The notes below the pieces were generated by a model. It did not search any database and was not told the DNA's origin. It saw nothing but the letters and a program-made list of their open reading frames with translations. A program made the translations under genes and the position numbers. Positions 31,936-49,863 of a stretch of 64,000 nucleotides of DNA are shown here, one piece after another. The first letter of the stretch is position 1, and every line of letters starts with the position of its first letter. Source of the DNA: DAIDKA01 sp963708865 (GTDB lineage Bacteria > Pseudomonadota > Gammaproteobacteria > Steroidobacterales > Steroidobacteraceae); contig CAVPUC010000004.1 in the NCBI GenBank assembly GCA_963708865.1, positions 186,001 through 250,000 on the forward strand. The letters are read 5' to 3'.

Positions 31936-33334
31936 TCAGAGCGGCTGCCATTTTAGTGCGCTATCCAGACGGGCCAGCACCCGCTCCCGACCAATGAGGG
32001 CCGCCGTCGCATCAATCGGGGGCGACACCGCGGTGCCCGTGAGGGCCACCCGCAGCGGCTGGGCGACCTTGCCCAATCCCACGCCCGATTCGGTGGCAAT
32101 GGCCATCAGCACGCCATGGACGCCGGCCGCCGACCAGTCGGTCAGCGCCGAAAGTCCGGCCCGCAAGCGGGCGAGCATGGCCGCGCCGTCCCCGCTCAAA
32201 TGTTTGCGTCCGGCCTTCTCGTCGATCTCAACGTCGGCGCCAAAGAAATAGCGGCTGCTCTCAGCCATCTCCTTCATGGTCTTGGAGCGCTCGCGCTGTC
32301 CGGCGACGATGCCTTCCAGCAGCGCCTGATCGCGGCTTTCGATCCCCAATCGATGCAGTTGTTCGCGCAGCACGCCGGCGAGATACGGCAGGGGCGCCCG
32401 CATCATGTGCTGCTGATTCACCCATTGCAGCTTCTCCGGATTGAATGCCGAGGCCGCCTTGTTGACATCGGTAATGTCGAACAGCCGTACCAGCTCCTCG
32501 AGACTGAAGATCTCCTGATCGCCGTGCGACCAGCCCAGCCGCACCAGGTAATTGAGTAGCGCCTCGGGTAGATAGCCCTCTTCTCGATAGTGCAGCACGC
32601 TCACGGCGCCATGACGCTTGGAGAGCTTCGCGCCGTCCGGCCCGAGGATCATCGCCACATGTGCATAGGCGGGCGGGGTGAAGCCGATCGCGCTCAGCAT
32701 GTTGATCTGTCGCGGCGTGTTGTTCAGATGATCATCGCCGCGGATGACATGCGTGATCTGCATGTCACTGTCATCCACCACGACGCAGAAATTGTAAGTC
32801 GGGGTGCCATCGGAGCGCGCGATGATCAGGTCATCCAGCTCCGAGTTCTGAAATACCACCGGGCCGTGCACCAGATCCTCCACGACGACTTCGCCCTCGA
32901 GGGGATTCTTGAACCGCACCACGGGCTTAACGCCGGCAACCGGGGCGGTGCGGTGCCGGCAGCGTCCGTCATAGCGCGGCTTCTCTTTGCGCGCCAGCTG
33001 CTCGTTGCGCATCTGCCTCCAGATCCTCCTTGCTGCAGTAGCAGTGGTAGGCCTTGCCCTGGGCCAGCAGCTGCTTCAGCACTTCAGCGTACCGATCGAA
33101 GCGACGGGTCTGGTAGTACGGACCCTCATCATGGGCTAGCCCCAGCCACTGCATGCCATCGAGAATGACCTGAACGGCCTCCTGCGTGGAGCGCTCCCGG
33201 TCGGTGTCTTCCACCCGCAGGATGAAGCGTCCGCCATAGCGACGGGCATACAGCCAGCTGAAGAGCGCCGTGCGGACGCCGCCGATGTGCAGCAGCCCCG
33301 TGGGGCTGGGCGCGAAACGGGTAACAATAGTCAT
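31936..33334 (-). CDS. gltX: glutamyl-tRNA synthetase, one frame break
   Basis: Charges tRNA-Glu with glutamate; essential in protein synthesis. The N-terminal part has TRFAPSPTGLLHIGGVRTAL (HIGH-type site) and RFILRVEDTDRERS; the second part has LSKRHGAVSV (the KMSKS-type site) and a C-terminal anticodon-binding part with YFFGADVEIDEKA. The two parts are in different frames, joined at about 33005-33015, where LEADAQRAA should become LEAMRNEQLARKEKPRYDGR; one surplus base in GAGGCAGATGCGC explains this. As the gene is essential and otherwise perfect, I take it as a sequence error. The start (MTIVTRF) is the usual one for the family. Confidence 0.9.
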
Positions 33335-33410
33335 GGAGGCCGCGATGGTATCAGCTCGCGGCATTGCCACCGCGGACAGCAGATGCTTACACTTGCGCGC
33401 TCGCTTTGGC

Positions 33411-33485
33411 GGGCGGTTAGCTCAGTGGTAGAGCACTGCTTTCACACGGCAGGGGTCACAGGTTCAAGCCCTGTACCGCCCACCA
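33411..33485 (+). tRNA. tRNA-Val(CAC)
   Basis: A 75-nt cloverleaf: acceptor GGGCGGT/ACCGCCC, D-arm AGCTCAGTGGTAGAGC, anticodon loop TTCACAC (anticodon CAC), a T-arm with GGTTCAAGCC, and encoded CCA. It reads GTG valine codons. Confidence 0.95.
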
Positions 33486-33706
33486 TATAATCAATCACTT
33501 ACGGCCGACGCGGCCCACGAGTGCGGCTTGTTCTGCCCCAGAGTCTCCTGAGCCACCCTGGACGCGGACAGGCGCGCCTGCAATTTGCGCCGAAGTTGTC
33601 CAGTTCGCTTACTGGTGCCAATGGGCCGCGCTCGAGTGAGGGCAGCAGCAACAACAACACCGGGCACCTGCGGCGTGGAAACGGCCGAGCGCAGCGAAGC
33701 CAGGCG

Positions 33707-35673
33707 TCACTGCGTCACAATGCTTCCAGAGATCAGCACTAGCGTATCCGTTGACCCGGGCTCGAGAAAGGCGAGCCCATTGCTGCCCCATCGGGTCAGG
33801 AAGCCTCCCGCATTCTGGCCCGGGAAGCGCGCGATCGATATCAATTGCTGCGTCGAGAGCTTGAAGATTTGCAGTGTGATGACGTGCGACGTAGCGTTCG
33901 CCGGTTGATCATTAGTCAGGAAGTAGGCCCGATCCAGCGTGCGATCAAACGCGCCGGCGCTCGCCGTCGTGGCGAAGGGGAACGGGTTGCCGGGCAGATA
34001 GCTGTTTGGATTGAATGTTGCCCCTCCATCCCACAGAATTTCGCCGTTCACGTAATACATGCTTCCACGGATTGTCGGGCCACTCAGCACAGCGAAGCTC
34101 GCACTCTGCGTGACGGATGGGCCCGTCACACCGTTGTTAATCGTTTCGATCGTGCCGCTCGTCACCCCCTGCACGTCCGCGTAGAGCGTCGTGTCGTTGC
34201 CTCCCCAGACAAATGCAGTCGAAGCACTAGTGGTCCCGGCTGCCGCCGGGCCAGTCGCCACTGCATCGTTATAGATGTAGAGCCCGGGAGACGGGGGCGC
34301 CAGATCAATCGCGAGCGTGTGCGGCTCGCCGGGCGCCTCCATAATCGAACTGACTATATCGCCAGGCGGCAAGGTGATCTGCAGGTCGAGCCCCAAATCA
34401 GACGTTCGTATGCGTTCCACGGAGTCGGTGGCTCCGGACACGTCCGACACTGCGACATACAGATAGTTGCCGTCATCGGATTGGGTCAATGTGCCCGGCT
34501 CCAAGTGGCCAACGCCACCATTGAGTTGAACGGCAGTGACAACAGTTGCGGTGGTCGGGTTAATCTCCGCAAGGGTGTTCGGGTATTGCGCCGAATAGCC
34601 GGGCACGATGGCGTACAGCATCCCCGTCCGAGCGTTCCAGACCAAGCCGGCCACGGACATGGCCAGAGTCTGTTGCGTGTATTCGGTCCCCGCGACGGGA
34701 TCAACCGTATAGGTGATATTTACTGTATATGGGCTTCCGGTGGCCGGCTTGGTGCAAGCAGCGTCGAAGCAGACACTGATCTGAAATGAATCCGAATACA
34801 CGCCTGCTCCGACGGTCGACGGCGGCTTGAGGGAAAATGCGACCGCCCCAGCAACGACGCCCGCGCCTGTCGCGGGCGGCGCGCCCGGCTGAAACGTGGT
34901 GGCGGTGACGAGCCCCGACCTGCTCGGCGTCGACGTTACGTAAGCGCCGGTCGTCGGCAGACTGCCTGCTGTGAGATTGACCGTTCCGGTCGCGGCAGCG
35001 GACTGCGACGACGGCGCTTCCACCGTAACGTTTGAATAAACTGTAACGATCGCGTTCGAGATCGGATTGCCGGTGACCGTGTAGGTCACATTGACGGTCT
35101 GAGGGCTGGCGGCGATCTGATGCTGACAGGCGCTGTCGGTGCACACCTCGACAGTCAAAGTGTCGGTGTAGGTGCCCGCACCCATCTGTGCGGGATTCGC
35201 AAACACGATGCTGTTAATTGAATTGCCGTTTGGCGCCATCGTTCCAAGAATCGTGGCGCCGATCGCATAGACGAGCTTCGATGTGCCGCTGGCGGTGGAA
35301 TTTTGGGTGTTGTATTCGGTCGAGGTGATGTCGTCTGCGTTGATTGTTCCGATCGCAGTCCCGACGTAGGAGAGCGAAAAGTAGTAACTACCGGCCCCGG
35401 GGTTGGCGATGCTGAACGTCAGGGGTTGATTGAGCACTGTGTTGCCGCTGTTGGTGGCAGCAGTCGCGGCTATGGCGTTGGTCGAAACGGCTAGCGTGGC
35501 GATTTGAGTGGCGCTGCCCGAACCAGTGGTCGAGGATCCGCCGCCACCCCCAGCCCCATCCCCTCCCCATCCCCACCACCTCCACAGGCGCTCAGCATCA
35601 GCATCAAAGGCAACACGGGGCTGAGAAGGGGCGCTAGCTCGCGGGCGCGTTCGCGCCTCAGCCACATGAACAT
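33707..35673 (-). CDS. propeller-type lipoprotein with Ig-like repeats, one frame break
   Basis: A surface or periplasmic lipoprotein of about 655 residues. The signal peptide LLSPVLPLMLMLSACGGGG with its lipobox is in one frame, and the rest is in another; the change lies in a G-rich run near 35560-35575. Two Ig-like repeats of about 130 residues follow, each with paired cysteines (VEVCTDSACQHQ and ISVCFDAACTKP) and ending in VNVTYTV or VNITYTV. The C-terminal 350 residues look like a beta-propeller (LVWNARTGMLYAIVPG, DDGNYLYVAVSD). The function is unknown; the design suggests ligand or polymer binding outside the cell. Confidence 0.7.
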
Positions 35674-35976
35674 GATCGTACCCCCTGCTTTATGTTTTAT
35701 AGTCAGCGGAATTTCGGCAGAATTCTCCTGCGTGCGAAGCTATTACACTCCTTCGACTAGCCGTTCGCAATTTCCCGGCACACGCTAAGCAATGTTATCC
35801 CGCGCTGCACATTGCCAGCAGTGGCGTCTATGCACTGCGTGCAGAAGAAGAGTCAATCACACTTCCGATTCGGCTCAAATAGAATGCAATGTGAAGGAAG
35901 TCGCAACACGACCCGGTTTTTGGTCAACAATGTCGCGATGCGCTCTGCAATCGGTAGCGGCAGATCGCGCTCAAGT

Positions 35977-36745
35977 ATGTCGATAACCCAAAAAATCCGA
36001 AAAAAATTCGCTGAATTTCGACAGGCCGACCGCAAGAGTCTGTGGGTGGTCGAACAGTGGCAATGGCGCCTGTTCGCCTTCCGCCACAGAAAACCTGCAC
36101 GCCTCAATGTTGTATTCGATCGCGAACACGGCATCGAGACCGCAGAAGAGGTACTGCTCGAGAATGTAGGGGTATCCGGCGTTGAGGCTGAGCGAGGCAA
36201 CGGCATCTACCGGCCGCTCACCGAAAGTGTGTTCCGGGAATCAATCGCCTCGATCGATCTGGATGTCGCAAAATTTACCTTCGTGGACATCGGATCCGGC
36301 AAAGGCAAAGTCCTGTTCATGGCGGCGGACCTGCCCTTCAAGCGCATCGTGGGGGTCGAATACGCCGTAGGCCTGCACGACGGTGGCGGTGCGCAATATT
36401 GCGGCGTACCGCTCCAAGACCCAGCAGTGCCGCGATATCGAAGCCGTGCTCGCCGATGCGCTGGCGTACACGCTACCTAAAGGCCCGCTGCTCCTCTTCA
36501 TCTTCAATGCACTGGCCCCGGAGCCGATGCGGGAGCTGTTGAAAAAGGTGGACCGCGAGGCCGGCGGCCAAGCGGATCGACCCATCGTTTTGATCTACAC
36601 GAACCTGCGCACGGTCGCCGAACTCGGCGATGTGTTCAGCGGGCTGCAAAACCTGCAGGTCATTCGTCGGATGCGAAGGTTTGTCGTGCTCGCCAACGAG
36701 GCTGCGGGCACGGTGGTCGGTGACGGCCTGGGGCGCGGAGGCTAG
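35977..36745 (+). CDS. SAM-dependent methyltransferase-like protein, one frame break
   Basis: About 255 residues. The class I methyltransferase SAM site is clear: KFTFVDIGSGKGKVLFMAAD followed by IVGVEYA. The second half, in another frame from about 36375, continues RNIAAYRSKTQQCRDIEAVL and LPKGPLLLFIFNALAPEPMR. One base in GACGGTGGCGGTGCG must be lost to join them. The substrate is unknown. The start MSITQKIRKKF was chosen as the first methionine before conserved-looking sequence. It converges on a zinc-ribbon gene with 1 bp between stops. Confidence 0.7.
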
Positions 36746-36746
36746 G

Positions 36747-36947
36747 TCAGCGCTCGGCCCGGCCCGCGGGCGCGGGCGGCAGCCAGGTGAAGGTGCTCTT
36801 CTCGGAAGTCTTCGCTTGCCCCTCCGGCAACGCCGCGCGCACGGCAAACTTGCCGCAGCTCGGGCAGACCGTCAAAGCGGGCGTGGCGGATCGGCTCGAG
36901 GCCGGGGATTCGATCGAACGCCCACATTGGGGGCAAGTGACAGGCAT
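36747..36947 (-). CDS. zinc-ribbon protein
   Basis: A 66-residue protein with two zinc-knuckle pairs: VTCPQCGRSIESP at the start and LTVCPSCGKFAV at about residue 27. GGAG lies upstream of the ATG. A hydrophilic tail follows. Proteins of this sort often aid RNA or protein binding; no precise family can be named. Confidence 0.65.
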   Translation of the reverse strand: MPVTCPQCGRSIESPASSRSATPALTVCPSCGKFAVRAALPEGQAKTSEKSTFTWLPPAPAGRAER

Positions 36948-37070
36948 GGTGCAGCTCCGGACGGGAGTCTGCTAGCGGCAGGGCGAGATGCACCCGCTAC
37001 GAGGCTCTGAAACCGTGATCTCCGATGTTACGCCGAATCGGTCCCGAATGTAGGCTGCCGCTCCCAAAAA

Positions 37071-38469
37071 TCACCGATATCGGGCCACCAGCAGCCCCGA
37101 GGCACCGTGGCCGGGCGGACGCGAGGACTGCGGGGCCGAGCGCAGGCATTGGGCCTTGGCGTGTAGATCCGCGAGCATGGCCTCGGACTCACCCACCGGC
37201 GTCAACCCGCAGCGATACATGGGTGAGGCGACGGCCTGCGACAGCAGCAGGGTCGCGCTCAACACCGCCCAAACCCCCGCGACGCGCTGTGCAGCCTGGC
37301 GGAAGCGGCTGCGAAACAGCACCTCCGCCGACATGACCATGGCAATGGCCGAGGCCGGCAGCGCCACGAACACCTGCCAGAACATGATGGTCGTGGGCGA
37401 GAGCGCGAAGGAAATCAATGCGGCCGCGCACAGGGCGGTGACATAAAAGCGCAGCCACGATCGTGGTCGGTACGTCGTGCTCCTGCGCGCGACGGCGCTG
37501 CGCCAGGCATTGCGGAAGAATCGCCATTGCAGCCACAGCGTCACGATCAGCGTCGCCCCCGCCAGGATCGCGAGCCCTTTCGCGAGCACGCCCAGGGCGG
37601 GTCCGGCGATCGGCCCCGCGATCCCCGTGAAGTCGAGGTCGTACATGCGCTCAACGAACGTGAGGCTGGTGAGCTTGAGCCAATACAGCACACCGCGCAG
37701 CAGCGGAAACACATACACAATGCCGCGCAGCAAAAAGCCCTTTCCGGCCGGCATCAGCGCAGGATTCTGACGCACGGCCATGCAACCATGGCACCAGACT
37801 CGCCATGCAGATCCCCGCGCCGATGACGAATCCGGCCCAATTGATTTTCAGCCGACCGGAGAAAAACAGCAGCAGCGACAGAATGCACAGGATGGCGCCC
37901 GAGGTATGCACCTGCAGACTCAAGCCCAGCAGCAGCACATGCGCGGCGGTCGTCGCCATCTCGCGCTGTTGCGCCATGCGCTGGGAAGTAATGAGGTGCA
38001 GCACGGCGAAGACGTACATGAAGTTCGCATCCCAGACGTGGGAGGCAAAGTACAGGTGCCAGGGCGACAGCCACAGCAACACCAGCAGCAGGTAGCGCCC
38101 GAGCTCACTTAAGGCGGGCTTCAAAGCCCGGATCAGGAACAGGAACGCGCCCGCATGACAGATCAACGTGAAGAGCGCCGGCGCCCGATAGTCATTCCAC
38201 AGATACAACGGCACGGCGACCAGCAGGCCCGAGAACCCCCCTGGTGAGAAACCGCCCGCCGAGGTGATCATGCCGTGGGGGAGCCAGATGTGATTGTGCT
38301 GCAACTGCCAGCCAAGATTAAGCAGCTGGACCTGGTCTCCCGTGATTTGGGAATTGACCACCATCAGCAAACCGACGCTCAAGCCGAGCACGAACCACGA
38401 GATGAATTTCGCGCGCGCACCGCTACGAAGGGCCACTTCGCGAGTGGCCGCAATGACTGCCTGGTACAT
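37071..38469 (-). CDS. PMT-like multi-pass membrane protein, one frame break
   Basis: A protein of about 465 residues with 10 or more membrane segments. The N-terminal part has the acidic loop ITGDQVQLLNLGWQLQHNHI, followed by membrane segments like LLLVLLWLSPWHLYFASHVW, as in lipid-linked-sugar glycosyltransferases of the PMT/ArnT (GT39/83) group. The second part (KGFLLRGIVYVFPLLRGVLY) is in another frame; the break lies near 37780 in TTGCATGGCC. It probably transfers a sugar at the outer face of the inner membrane, but no partner gene is adjacent. Confidence 0.65.
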
Positions 38470-38931
38470 CGATTCCCCTGAAAACGCGGCTTCTTATCGG
38501 TCCGTCGCCCGGCCTGCCTTGTGCGGGCTGGAATCAGCTCTCTGCCTCAAGCAGATTGTAACCGACTATTGCCTAACGTTAATTTTTTATAACATTTCGT
38601 AGCAGAAGGACATAGAGAAAACCACGAAAGTTGGGGAAAATAGTATTGGAAAATCAATATGTTCTATGTGGGGTAGCACACATAGGGCGGTTCGGCCGCA
38701 CCGCGACCTCGCTTGTCTCAAGCCCGAGTCTTCGTTAATGGACGCGGCAGCTGTGTCGCCACACCGTTTGACGAGCGCGAGTTCAGGGGCCGATTTCCTG
38801 GGGCGAATGGGTTTTCAAAAAACCGTGACACACCGCAACGCCGGCGCTTGATTTGTAGGCTCCGTCCTACATCCGTGCGTGAGGATCGCAACTCTATGCT
38901 TCAGCGCTGAATCGCAGTTGGAGGGGTAGCA
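38470..38931. other. intergenic, 5' region of the HAMP-array kinase
   Basis: No gene is seen in these 462 bp. An AT-rich part (38575-38665) includes TTAATTTTTTATAACATTTC, a plausible promoter region. GTCCTACATCC near 38870 resembles one half of the GTAGGA motif found upstream of stress genes further on. Confidence 0.45.
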
Positions 38932-44697
<5,766 letters not shown>

Positions 44698-46470
44698 ATC
44701 GCAGCTACGCCACCTCCCGTCCGGCGCCCGCTGGGGGTCCCGGAGAAGGTCAACATCCTGCTGGTGGACGACCAGCCGGCGCGCCTGCTGACCTACCAGA
44801 GCGATCCTGGGCGAGCTCAACCAGAACCTGGTGTCGGTGTCCTCGGGCCTTGAGGCGCTCGATAAGCTGATGCGCACGGAGTTTGCCGTGGTGCTGCTCG
44901 ATGTGAGCATGCCGGGCATGGACGGGTTTGAGGCCGCGCGCCTGATCCATGAGCATCCGCGCTTTGAACGCACGCCGATCATCTTCGTGACGGGCGTGCA
45001 CATGTCCGAGCTCGACCGGCTGAGGGGCTACAAGTTGGGCGCCGTGGACTATGTGTCGGTACCGGTGGTGCCGGAGATTCTGCGCAGCAAGGTTGCCGTG
45101 CTGGTGGAGCTGTACTGCAAGCGCCGCGAGCTGGTCGAGCTGAACCGGCATCTGGCGGACGCGAATGAGCGGCTCGCCGAGGCGAATGCCGCCCTGCAGG
45201 CGGAAAAAACCCGCGAGCTGCATGGCGCTGAACTCGACGCTGCAGCAGGCCAATCTGCGAGCTGGAACGCACCAACATCGCTCTGCAGGGCGAAGTGGCC
45301 GAGCGCTCGCGCGCCGAACAGGCGCTTGAAGGAGGCCGACCGCCACAAGGATGAGTTCCTGGCGATGCTCGCGCATGAGCTGCGCAACCCCTTGGCGCCC
45401 ATCCGCAACGCCGTGCACCTGATGAAGATGAAGGCGGTCGAGGATCCGCAGCTGCTGGTGTCGCGCGACATCATCGAGCGGCAGCTGATACAGCTGTCGC
45501 GCCTGGTCGATGATCTGCTTGGATGTCTCGCGCATCACCCGGGGCAAGATCAATCTGGCGCGCCAGCGGGTGGAACTGCGCGAACTGATCGAGCGTGCGG
45601 TGGAGACGGTCGCGCCGGTGATCGAGTCGCGCGCCCATACCCTGGAGGTGCAGATTCCGGACCGACCGCTCGCCATCTATGGCGATCCGCTGCGCCTGAC
45701 GCAGGCTCTGGGCAATGTGCTCGGCAATGCCGCCAAGTACACCGACTCCGGCGGACGCATCACGGTGCGCGCACGGCGGCGGCGGCGTGACGTTGAGATT
45801 TCCGTGCGCGACACCGGCATCGGCATATCGGCGGAAGTGTTGCCGTGCATATTCGATCTGTTCACCCAGCTCGATCACCGCAACGGTCGGCCCCAGGGCG
45901 GCCTCGGCATCGGCCTCGCCCTGGTTCGCCGGCTGGTGGAAATGCACGACGGCACCGTGACGGCTTCGAGCGGCGGGCGCCGGCCAGGGCAGCGAATTCG
46001 TCATCCTGCTGCCGCTGTCGGTGGAGCGCGGCGCATCCAGTGAGGCAGACGGCGCTGATGCGGCGCGCGAGGCGGCAGCGGCCGCCAGCCCCGCTGCGCC
46101 GCGCCCGCTCATCCAGCGGCGCATTCTGGTCGCCGACGACAATGAGGATGCGCGCGAGAGTCTGGCTGCGCTGCTGGCGCTGAGCGGCCACGAGGTGTTT
46201 CGCGCCCAGGACGGCAGCGTCGCCCTGGAGAGCGCCGAGCGCCATCGCCCGCATGTGGCGCTGCTCGACATCGGCATGCCGCACGCGAACGGCTACGAGG
46301 TGGCCCGCAGAATCCGCGGGCAGCCCTGGGGACGCGACATGGTGCTCGTCGCCCTCACCGGCTGGGGCCAGGAGTCCGACCGTCGCCAGTCGCATGAGGC
46401 GGGGTTTGACAGTCACCTCACCAAACCGGTGGACCCCGACGTTCTGGATGAGCTGCTGGCGCGGGTCTAG
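44698..46470 (+). CDS. second hybrid histidine kinase, several frame breaks
   Basis: One gene in pieces. A receiver domain (KVNILLVDDQPARLLTYQ; phospho-Asp in VVLLDVSMPGMDGFEA) is followed by a coiled coil (LNRHLADANERLAEANAALQ), HisKA (FLAMLAHELRNPLAPIRNAV), HATPase (LGNVLGNAAKYTDSGG, RDTGIGISAEVLPCIFDLFT, GGLGIGLALVRRLVEMHDG) and a C-terminal receiver (RRILVADDNEDARESL, VALLDIGMPHANGYEVA). Breaks lie near 44805, 45225-45290, 45525 and 45985. The start codon is not visible; the reading begins straight after the stop of the HAMP kinase, so the two are coupled and probably act in one pathway. Confidence 0.8.
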
Positions 46471-46571
46471 GCCAGCTCCTACGCGCGGTGCAGCCGTTCG
46501 CGCAAGCCGCCCAGTCCCTGCCTGCGTTAGGCTGCCCGAGCATTGCACGTTGGCATTGCAGCGAGGAGCCC

Positions 46572-46769
46572 ATGAACGAGGACAAGTTGCAGGGCCAGTG
46601 GAAACAGCTGGCGGGCAAGGTCAAGGCCCACTGGGGCAAGCTCACGGACGATGACCTGACCATCGCGGATGGCACCAGCGAATATCTGGAAGGCAGGCTC
46701 CAGGAGCGCTACGGCATCGCCCGCGATGAGGCCAAGCGCCAGGTCAAGGAATTCAGCTCGCGCCTTTAA
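46572..46769 (+). CDS. CsbD-family stress protein
   Basis: A 65-residue CsbD-like protein: MNEDKLQGQWKQLAGKVKAH at the N-terminus, then WGKLTDDDLTIADGTSEYLE and a basic helix YGIARDEAKRQVKEF. CsbD proteins are small, highly hydrophilic and rise in general stress; their biochemical role is unknown. GAGGAG lies before the ATG. Its place after the two hybrid kinases links it to their output. Confidence 0.9.
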   Translation: MNEDKLQGQWKQLAGKVKAHWGKLTDDDLTIADGTSEYLEGRLQERYGIARDEAKRQVKEFSSRL

Positions 46770-46851
46770 TCGCGCCTTCGGCACTCGGTGCGGGCGCAGG
46801 AGCCTCCCGTTCGCACCGGCGCCTTCACTCCTGATTATCTCCAAGGTGAAA

Positions 46852-47715
46852 ATGTCTTCCATTCTGCGATCGATCTACTGCACGGCCCTGCTCATGGTGG
46901 CGGCCATTCCATTGGCGGCCCAGGCCCAAACCCAATCTCCGCTGCAGGAATGGCAGTACTCGGGAGGCGTGATTCTGGCGCGCCTGTTCGAGCCGAACCT
47001 GCCGCAGTGGCGTGACATCGTCGGCGTCGCGGCCGAGGTGCAGCCGGTCTACAACGGCGCGCGCGCCTACCAGGTCAGCGCAGGTCCCGTCATCAACATC
47101 TACTACCGGGACATCTGGTACTTCTCCACCGGCGAGGGTTTTGGTTACAACGTCCTGCGCGGCGACCACTACCAGGTGGGCGTTGGCTTCACCTATGACC
47201 TGGGTCGCGATCAGAAGCTTGACGGGCGGAATCTGAACGGCATGGGCGACATCAAGGCCGCCCCGGCCGCGAAAATCTACGGCTCCTGGGTCCTGTCGAA
47301 GAAATTCCCGATGATCCTGCGGCTGGCGGCCCGACAGTACGCCGGTGGCCCGCAGGGCGCCGTGGGTGATGCCTCGGTCTATGTCCCGCTGCCGGGCAGT
47401 TCAAAAACCTTCGTGATGTTTGCCGGCCCGTCCATTACCGCGGGCACCCGCCACTACCAGCAGGTCATGTACGGCGTGGATGCGCAGCAGTCGCTGTTGT
47501 CGGGCCACCCGCAATACAATTTCACCCAACCCGGCACCACTGATGCGGGTGTCGGCTTCAGCGCGACGAAGTTCGTGGGCAAGCACTTCCTGGTCAATCT
47601 GGATGCCGCAATCAGCCAGGTTCGCGGCGATGCCTCGAGCAGCCCGCTGGTGGAAACGCGCACGCAGCGGGTCCTCGCCTTATCCTTCGAGTATCACTTC
47701 GAATCAGGCCCGTAG
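46852..47715 (+). CDS. MipA/OmpV-family outer-membrane protein
   Basis: A 287-residue outer-membrane protein. A signal peptide (IYCTALLMVAAIPLAAQAQT) is followed by a beta-barrel with alternating strands (WQYSGGVILARLFEPNLPQW, AYQVSAGPVINIYYRDIWYF) and the typical terminal aromatic-rich strand VLALSFEYHFESGP. The MipA/OmpV family includes murein-enzyme scaffolds and stress-induced porin-like proteins. The start is chosen from the signal peptide and AAGGTGA upstream. The frame is intact. Confidence 0.85.
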   Translation: MSSILRSIYCTALLMVAAIPLAAQAQTQSPLQEWQYSGGVILARLFEPNLPQWRDIVGVAAEVQPVYNGARAYQVSAGPVINIYYRDIWYFSTGEGFGYNVLRGDHYQVGVGFTYDLGRDQKLDGRNLNGMGDIKAAPAAKIYGSWVLSKKFPMILRLAARQYAGGPQGAVGDASVYVPLPGSSKTFVMFAGPSITAGTRHYQQVMYGVDAQQSLLSGHPQYNFTQPGTTDAGVGFSATKFVGKHFLVNLDAAISQVRGDASSSPLVETRTQRVLALSFEYHFESGP

Positions 47716-47718
47716 GCT

Positions 47719-49762
47719 TTAATGCGCAGGCGCCGATGCGGGGGGCGTGAGCGCCGCGCCACTCGGCTTGGCATCGGCGTGGGCTTGCGCCAGAAGCTCA
47801 CCGCAGTCCTGGTCCTTGGCAAGACCGGGATCAACGAACGCCAGCATGGCGGCGACCGGGGTCAGCAGCGTTCCGAGCGCAGTGGCAATGGCCCCCTGCT
47901 TCGCCAGCTGCCCTTTGTCCAATCCAAAACGCGGTGCGGCAAGCTGTCCTTTGATGTCGATGGGCGCACGGATGCGCACCAGGTGAAACTTCTTGGGCTG
48001 CCCGTGCAGCGCCAGATCGAGCTGTTCGCTACCGAGGTTCACCGACCCGCTGCCGGTCATGAGGACGTTTTGCGTATCGATGACAAAGGTCTGCGCCTGC
48101 GCCGACCCATCCGTGACATCAAATTTGGCGACCCCGCAGCGGATGGCGGCATGGCCGTTGTCGTGGGCCAGCAGTAACCCGACGCCCTTTCAGATCGATG
48201 CCGGTGAGTTCGGCGAAGGCGGCACGAATATCACCATGCGGTACGACCGCTGCGAAACTTCCGTCCGCATCGGCCATGAGGTTGTGCACCGAATCGCCCT
48301 TGCCCTTGATCACCGCGCGCGCCTGCAGCACCCCACCGAGCGGCGCCGGGCCCGCGCCCTTGAGCTGATCGAGCTGGATATTGGTCGCGCGCACATCCAT
48401 GCGCACGGTCGGCACATCCTCACGCGCATCGATATTGATTACCCCGCTCAAGCGACCCTGCGGCATCTGGAATCTCACCGGATCAAGTGCCAGGACGCCG
48501 TCCTTGAGGTTCGCATGGATGTCGACCTCGCTGAACGGCACTTTGCCCGCCTCGATCGACGTTGCGGTGAACTGCACATCGGCATCCATCGCCCGCACCC
48601 GATTGGTCGCCAGGTGCGCATCGGGAAACAGCATTTTGGGTTCGGCCGTGTTCGACCCGGCCTTGCGCTTGGACGTGGGCGTCGGCTGCGGACCGGCACC
48701 CGGACTTTCCCGATCGAGCGGCCCGGCCGTCGTGGCCCGCGAGCCGGTCAAGGCCCCCAGATCCGCGAGGTACAGGTGCGCGGAACTTAAGTTCGCCTTG
48801 ATCACGGGCCGATTGGTCGTGCCGTCCACATCGACACTGCCGCCGATGTCACTGCGCCCCAGCACCCCCTTGATGTCGCGCACCACGAAGTGTTTGCCAT
48901 CCCGCGTGATGGCCGCCTGCAGCGAATACGGCGGGGTATTCGGCAATGCCAGCTGGGTGAGATAGAAGAGTTCCGCCAGATCCGGGCCGCGCGCCGCGAC
49001 CTGCAGCTGCAGCTGTCCCAGATCAAAGGGCTTGAGCACCTGACCGCCCGCATCGATTTCGTTGCCGGCCGCTTTGATGCTGAGTTTGAAGGGATAGGGA
49101 TGCTCGGGATTCACGGCGAGCAATGCGCCCCCGGAGATGTCCAGGGAGAACGGTTGATTGTTGATCGTGCCCTTGCCCTCGACGTGCAGCGCCTGCGGAT
49201 CCTCGACCGCGGAGTGCTCGTGCGCCTGAATCGTTCCTTTGACCTTGAGCCGCCGCGGATCATCATTCAGCTCAAGCTTCCCGTCCGAGATGATGAGCTC
49301 GTGCAGCGCCGGCAGATGGAACGGCTTGGGGGCGGTTTTCGTGGCGCTGGTCGGGGCGGTGTTGGTGTCGGTCCAGTTGGCGCGGCCGGAGCTTTCCTGA
49401 TGAAGATACAGGTCAGGCTGGTCGATCTCGACCCGCTTCAACACCAGATGGCCGCCCAGGAGCTTGCCCAGTTCCACCTGCACCTGCAGGCGCTGCAGCT
49501 GTAACAGCGGACGCGGCACTTCCCAGGGCGGATTGGCCACCTGCAGGCCCTCGATGGTGAGCGTGGGCGTGCGCGACCACAGCTTCACGTGCAAATGCCC
49601 GGTGATGGAGACGGTGCGGCCGCTCTTGGCACTGGCCAGGCGCGCGACCGGCCCCTTGAACATATCCCAGTCCATGAAGGTCAGCACGGCGAGCACCACC
49701 AGCACCAAGCCAACCACCCCGAGGACGCTATAGAGCAGGATCGATCGCCGCCGTGGTTTCAT
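47719..49762 (-). CDS. AsmA-family protein, one frame break
   Basis: About 680 residues. An N-terminal membrane anchor (LLYSVLGVVGLVLVVLAVLT) is followed by the AsmA opening VSITGHLHVKLWSRTPTLTI and GLQVANPPW. The C-terminal part, in another frame after about 48190, has the AsmA end region (GSGSVNLGSEQLDLALHGQP, then IDIKGQLAAPRFGLDKGQLA). The family forms long beta-groove proteins that bridge inner and outer membranes and move phospholipids. It converges with the MipA gene, with 3 bp between stops. The break is a single base near 48183. Confidence 0.85.
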
Positions 49763-49863
49763 CGCAGGGTCGCCGTTATCAATTGATCACAAGTAGCCGT
49801 TACCGTACGGCCGCCGGCGTGTGTACGCGTCGGTGAGTGTCCCGATGATACGTAAGCGAGCCT

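Noticed and set aside
32990..33020. Programmed frameshift in gltX
   Set aside because: There is no slippery heptamer or stimulating structure, the family is not known for recoding, and similar breaks affect most long genes nearby; an indel error is simpler.
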